A stretch of 9,688 nt of DNA, taken from contig JAFAEU010000308.1 in NCBI GenBank assembly GCA_023423855.1, positions 1 through 9,688 on the forward strand. The letters run 5' to 3'. Below the pieces are notes generated by a model that was given only the letters and a program-made list of their open reading frames with translations, made no database searches and had not been told where the DNA came from. This DNA comes from Pseudomonadota bacterium. GTDB taxonomy: Bacteria; Pseudomonadota; Gammaproteobacteria; Xanthomonadales; Xanthomonadaceae. A program made the translations under genes and the position numbers. Numbering within the stretch: position 1 is the first letter of the stretch; the number at the start of each line of letters is the position of its first letter. Below are positions 6,299 to 9,688 of this stretch, one piece after another.

Positions 6299-6516
6299 GC
6301 GTTGTTGCGTTTCAGGCGCGGGGAGATTCATGTGCCCGCCGCGACGGGATGACAGTCCTGGAACAGCGCATGGCCGAACCGGCAACGATGGGGATCGCTT
6401 GTCGGGCGCGGGTGCGGTAGCGTGTGCCCGCAGGCAGGGGCCGGGGTCGATGCTCACGATCCGCGCGGGGGGCGGGCCATGGAACCGGAACCACTTTTCG
6501 GGAAGGGACAGGGCAC

Positions 6517-7095
6517 ATGAGGGGACGTGTAGCTGCGTGGCTGGCCGTGCTGCTGACGCTGGTGTGTGCGGGCGTCGCGCAGGCGGCGCCCAGGGTCGGC
6601 CAAGTGCCGCCGGACCTGCTGGGCAAGACGACGAAGGGTGAGGAAGTGCGCATTGCCGATCGTCGCGGCAAGGTGGTGATGGTGGGGTTCTGGGCATCGT
6701 GGTGCCCGTACTGCCGCAAGCAATTCCCGATGCTTGAGAGTTTCCAGCGCCAGGCCGGCAAGGAGCAGCTGGACGTGGTGGTGGTGAACTTCAAGGAACC
6801 GGCCGCGACCTTCCGCCAGCTCGTGCGCAAGCTCAGGGATATCCCCGTCACCTGGGCGCACGACAGGGACGGCAGCATCTCGGACGCCTATGGCGTGCAG
6901 TCGGTGCCGTACCTGTTCGTGGTCGACAAGCAGGGCGAGCTGGCCTACGTGAAACGTGGCTATTCGGACGCGTCGGTGGCGGAACTTGCCGAGGTGGTCA
7001 ACCGGCTCATGGCCGAACCGGCGCCGGAAAGCGCCGCGCCCGCCGAAGAGGCGGGCGGCGAGGCTGTCGACGAACAGGCGGAGTCGGGCGCCTGA
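6517..7095 (+). CDS. Secreted TlpA/ResA-like thioredoxin-fold protein
   Basis: The product is 192 aa. Residues 1-23 are a Sec signal peptide (basic MRGRVAAW, hydrophobic core, cleavage after AQA); C17 is not in a lipobox, so a soluble periplasmic protein is expected. The thioredoxin fold spans about 25-165: GKVVMVGFWASWCPYC with active-site C63 and C66, a cis-proline at P131 in SVPYLFVVD, and GELAYVKRGYSD. This is the TlpA/ResA/AhpC-TSA-type layout, used for periplasmic disulfide reduction or cytochrome c maturation. CPYC is the dithiol motif of glutaredoxins; TlpA-type proteins more often have CPPC or similar. Residues 167-192 are an unstructured Ala/Glu-rich acidic tail. A good Shine-Dalgarno (AAGGGA, 6503-6508) lies 8 bases before the ATG, so the longer in-frame start at 6424 is rejected. 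Its stop is 12 bp from the convergent dbpA stop. No DsbD or cytochrome genes are adjacent, so the client is unknown. Confidence 0.9.
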   Translation: MRGRVAAWLAVLLTLVCAGVAQAAPRVGQVPPDLLGKTTKGEEVRIADRRGKVVMVGFWASWCPYCRKQFPMLESFQRQAGKEQLDVVVVNFKEPAATFRQLVRKLRDIPVTWAHDRDGSISDAYGVQSVPYLFVVDKQGELAYVKRGYSDASVAELAEVVNRLMAEPAPESAAPAEEAGGEAVDEQAESGA

Positions 7096-7107
7096 GCCAC
7101 GCGCCGC

Positions 7108-8486
<1,379 letters not shown>

Positions 8487-8490
<4 letters not shown>

Positions 8491-8500
8491 GCGCGCATGG
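8487..8500. repeat. 14-bp perfect palindrome over the dbpA start codon
   Basis: CCATGCGCGCATGG is its own reverse complement and contains the dbpA ATG plus an out-of-frame ATG seven bases upstream. It could be an operator or an RNA element limiting initiation. A palindrome of this size is expected by chance roughly once in a window of this length, so function is unproven. Confidence 0.4.
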
Positions 8501-8557
8501 TCGCAGGTTGTGGCGATCGCCGGACGGGAGGCGGAGACGCCCGCGCCGGAAATGCTC

Positions 8558-8585
8558 TAGGGTGACCGCTCCCCGGCATCAGGAG
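8558..8585 (+). promoter_or_regulatory. Putative -10 and Shine-Dalgarno of the MDR reductase gene
   Basis: TAGGGT (8558-8563) is a TAnnnT-type -10 candidate about 29 bases before the ATG at 8592, without a clear -35. AGGAG (8581-8585) is a strong ribosome binding site six bases before the ATG and decides that start. The -10 call is tentative; the ribosome site is solid. Confidence 0.45.
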
Positions 8586-8591
8586 CCCCCC

Positions 8592-9569
8592 ATGCGCAGC
8601 GCCGTCCACCGCGAGTTCGGCGAACCGGCCGAGGTCCTTGCCTGCATCGACAGCGCGATTCCGGAGCCCGCCGCCGGCGAAGTCCGCATCCGCATGCGGC
8701 TGGCGCCGATCCACAACCACGACCTGTGGACGATCCGCGGCCAGTACGGATACAAGCCGCGCCTGCCGGCGATCGGCGGCAGCGAAGGGCTCGGCGTGGT
8801 CGATGCGATCGGCGAGGGCGTCGAGGGACTGCACGTGGGCCAGCGCGTGACCGCAGCCTCGGGCCGCGGCACCTGGGCCGAGTACTTCGTCGCGTCGGCG
8901 AAGATGGTGATCCCGATGCCCGACGCGATTGCCGACGAACTCGCCGCGCAGCTGGTCGCGATGCCGCTCAGCGCGCTGATGCTGCTGGAGTTCCTGCAGG
9001 TGGAACCGGGGCAGTGGATCGTGCAGAACGCGGCCAACGGCGCGGTCGGCAAGACGCTGGCGATGCTCGCCACCGCGCGCGGCGTGCGCGTGCTGAGCCT
9101 GGTGCGGCGCGACGCCGGCGTCGACGAGATGGCCGCGGCGGGTGTCGGCAACGTGGTGTCCACCGCGGCGCCGGAGTGGAGGACGCAGGCGAAGGCGATC
9201 CTCGGCGAAAACCGCGCGCACGCGGCGGTCGATTCCGTCGGCGGCCAGGCCAGCGCCGACCTGCTGTCGCTGCTGGGCGAGGACGGCGTGCTGGTGTCGT
9301 TCGGCTCGATGAGCGGCGAGCCGATGCTGGTGCCCTCGGGCGAGATGATCTTCCGGCACATCACGGTGAAGGGCTTCTGGGGCAGCCGGGTCAGTCGCGA
9401 GATGTCGATCGCCGACAAGCGCCGGCTGGTCGGCGAACTGGTCCAGCGCGCCGTCGGCGGCGAACTCAGGCTGCCGGTGGACGCGATCCACGACCTGGAA
9501 GATGCGGCGAAGGCCGCCGCGGCGAGCCTGCAGCCGGGACGCAGGGGCAAGGTGCTGCTGCGCGCCTGA
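8592..9569 (+). CDS. MDR-family NADPH-dependent reductase, trans-2-enoyl-CoA reductase-like
   Basis: The product is 325 aa. It is a medium-chain dehydrogenase/reductase without the cysteines of zinc-dependent alcohol dehydrogenases. Order of parts: GroES-like domain (1-115) with HDLWTIRGQYGYKPRLPAIG (43-62) and GGSEGLG (62-68), then the Rossmann domain with VQNAANGAVGKTLAMLA (144-160) and LVRR (170-173), whose arginines should bind the NADPH phosphate. The first segment matches the 'QGxYG...LPAVGGNEG' stretch of mitochondrial enoyl reductases (MECR/Etr1), placing Y52 at their catalytic tyrosine; VDSVGGQ, FGSMSG and VKGFWGSR also match that branch. A likely reaction is NADPH-dependent reduction of an activated C=C bond; a quinone-oxidoreductase role is the alternative. 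AGGAG six bases upstream fixes the ATG at 8592. It is divergent from dbpA and monocistronic; a REP-like structure follows 27 bp after the stop. Confidence 0.9.
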   Translation: MRSAVHREFGEPAEVLACIDSAIPEPAAGEVRIRMRLAPIHNHDLWTIRGQYGYKPRLPAIGGSEGLGVVDAIGEGVEGLHVGQRVTAASGRGTWAEYFVASAKMVIPMPDAIADELAAQLVAMPLSALMLLEFLQVEPGQWIVQNAANGAVGKTLAMLATARGVRVLSLVRRDAGVDEMAAAGVGNVVSTAAPEWRTQAKAILGENRAHAAVDSVGGQASADLLSLLGEDGVLVSFGSMSGEPMLVPSGEMIFRHITVKGFWGSRVSREMSIADKRRLVGELVQRAVGGELRLPVDAIHDLEDAAKAAAASLQPGRRGKVLLRA

Positions 9570-9596
9570 GGCCAGGCCTTGATCCGCTCCGTCGCA

Positions 9597-9673
9597 CTGC
9601 AGGAGCGGCTTCAGCCGCGACCGGATGGCTCAACGGGTCGGGTCAGTGGTCGCGCCTGAAGGCGCTCCTGCAG
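9597..9673. repeat. REP-like inverted pair of hairpins (BIME-like)
   Basis: Two 26-base arms (9597-9622 and 9648-9673) are inverted copies at 24 of 26 positions around a 25-base middle. Both begin or end with CTGCAGGAGCG. Each arm also contains its own 5-bp hairpin: GCGGC-TTCA-GCCGC (9605-9618) and GCGCC-TGAA-GGCGC (9652-9665). The 'GGAGCGGCTTCAGCCGCGAC' wording is familiar from REP-like elements of Xanthomonadaceae and Pseudomonas. It lies downstream of the MDR reductase, where it may protect the 3' end or stop transcription. No gene is seen from 9570 to the window end. Confidence 0.8.
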
Positions 9674-9688
9674 GACATCCCGCACCTG

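Noticed and set aside
5141..6352. Plus-strand open frame opposite the glycosyltransferase
   Set aside because: Shadow of an enzyme with all motifs intact; its own translation shows no recognisable fold.
6287..6516. Possible small gene or riboswitch in the gap between the glycosyltransferase and TlpA-like genes
   Set aside because: No frame with a ribosome site or protein-like sequence, and no recognisable riboswitch core; only the ribosome site for the TlpA-like gene is visible.

Overview
The window is high-GC bacterial chromosome. Intact dbpA and htpG genes, the wording of the proteins, and the REP-like and 'CATCCC...GGGATG' intergenic palindromes suggest a gammaproteobacterium of the Xanthomonadaceae/Lysobacteraceae (Lysobacter, Luteimonas or Stenotrophomonas relatives). 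This is inferred from familiarity with such genomes, not from a search. Eight protein genes are supported and all look intact. I see no RNA gene, transposase, phage gene, CRISPR array or origin.

Left part (1-2221): a short-chain dehydrogenase gene and a small exported NTF2/SnoaL-like gene form a minus-strand pair with a 4-bp ATGA overlap. A LysR-type regulator is transcribed divergently from them. A near-perfect dyad with T-N11-A spacing lies at the regulator's own start codon, the usual layout of a self-regulated LysR gene controlling its divergent neighbour.

Middle (2268-5089): htpG (minus) is followed across a divergent promoter region by a DUF1905/YdeI-type protein (plus). The 123-bp gap holds a good sigma-32 heat-shock promoter for htpG. 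Back to back with it is a sigma-70-like promoter that would put the transcript start on the ATG of the DUF1905 gene (leaderless). The 245-bp gap after that gene is rich in repeats: a 9-bp hairpin with a GNRA-type loop on one strand, a perfect 2 x 16-bp tandem repeat, and further stem-loops.

Right part (5081-9688): a GT1-type glycosyltransferase (minus) is divergent from a secreted TlpA/ResA-like thioredoxin-fold protein with a CPYC active site (plus). That gene converges with dbpA (minus) across only 12 bp. dbpA is divergent from an MDR-family reductase resembling trans-2-enoyl-CoA reductase (plus). The window ends in a REP-like pair of hairpins whose two arm differences are compensatory.

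Apart from the LysR/SDR/NTF2 module the genes do not form an obvious shared pathway. I found no convincing new multi-gene system. The most informative signals are regulatory: the heat-shock promoter, the LysR dyad, probable leaderless starts, and structured intergenic repeats.
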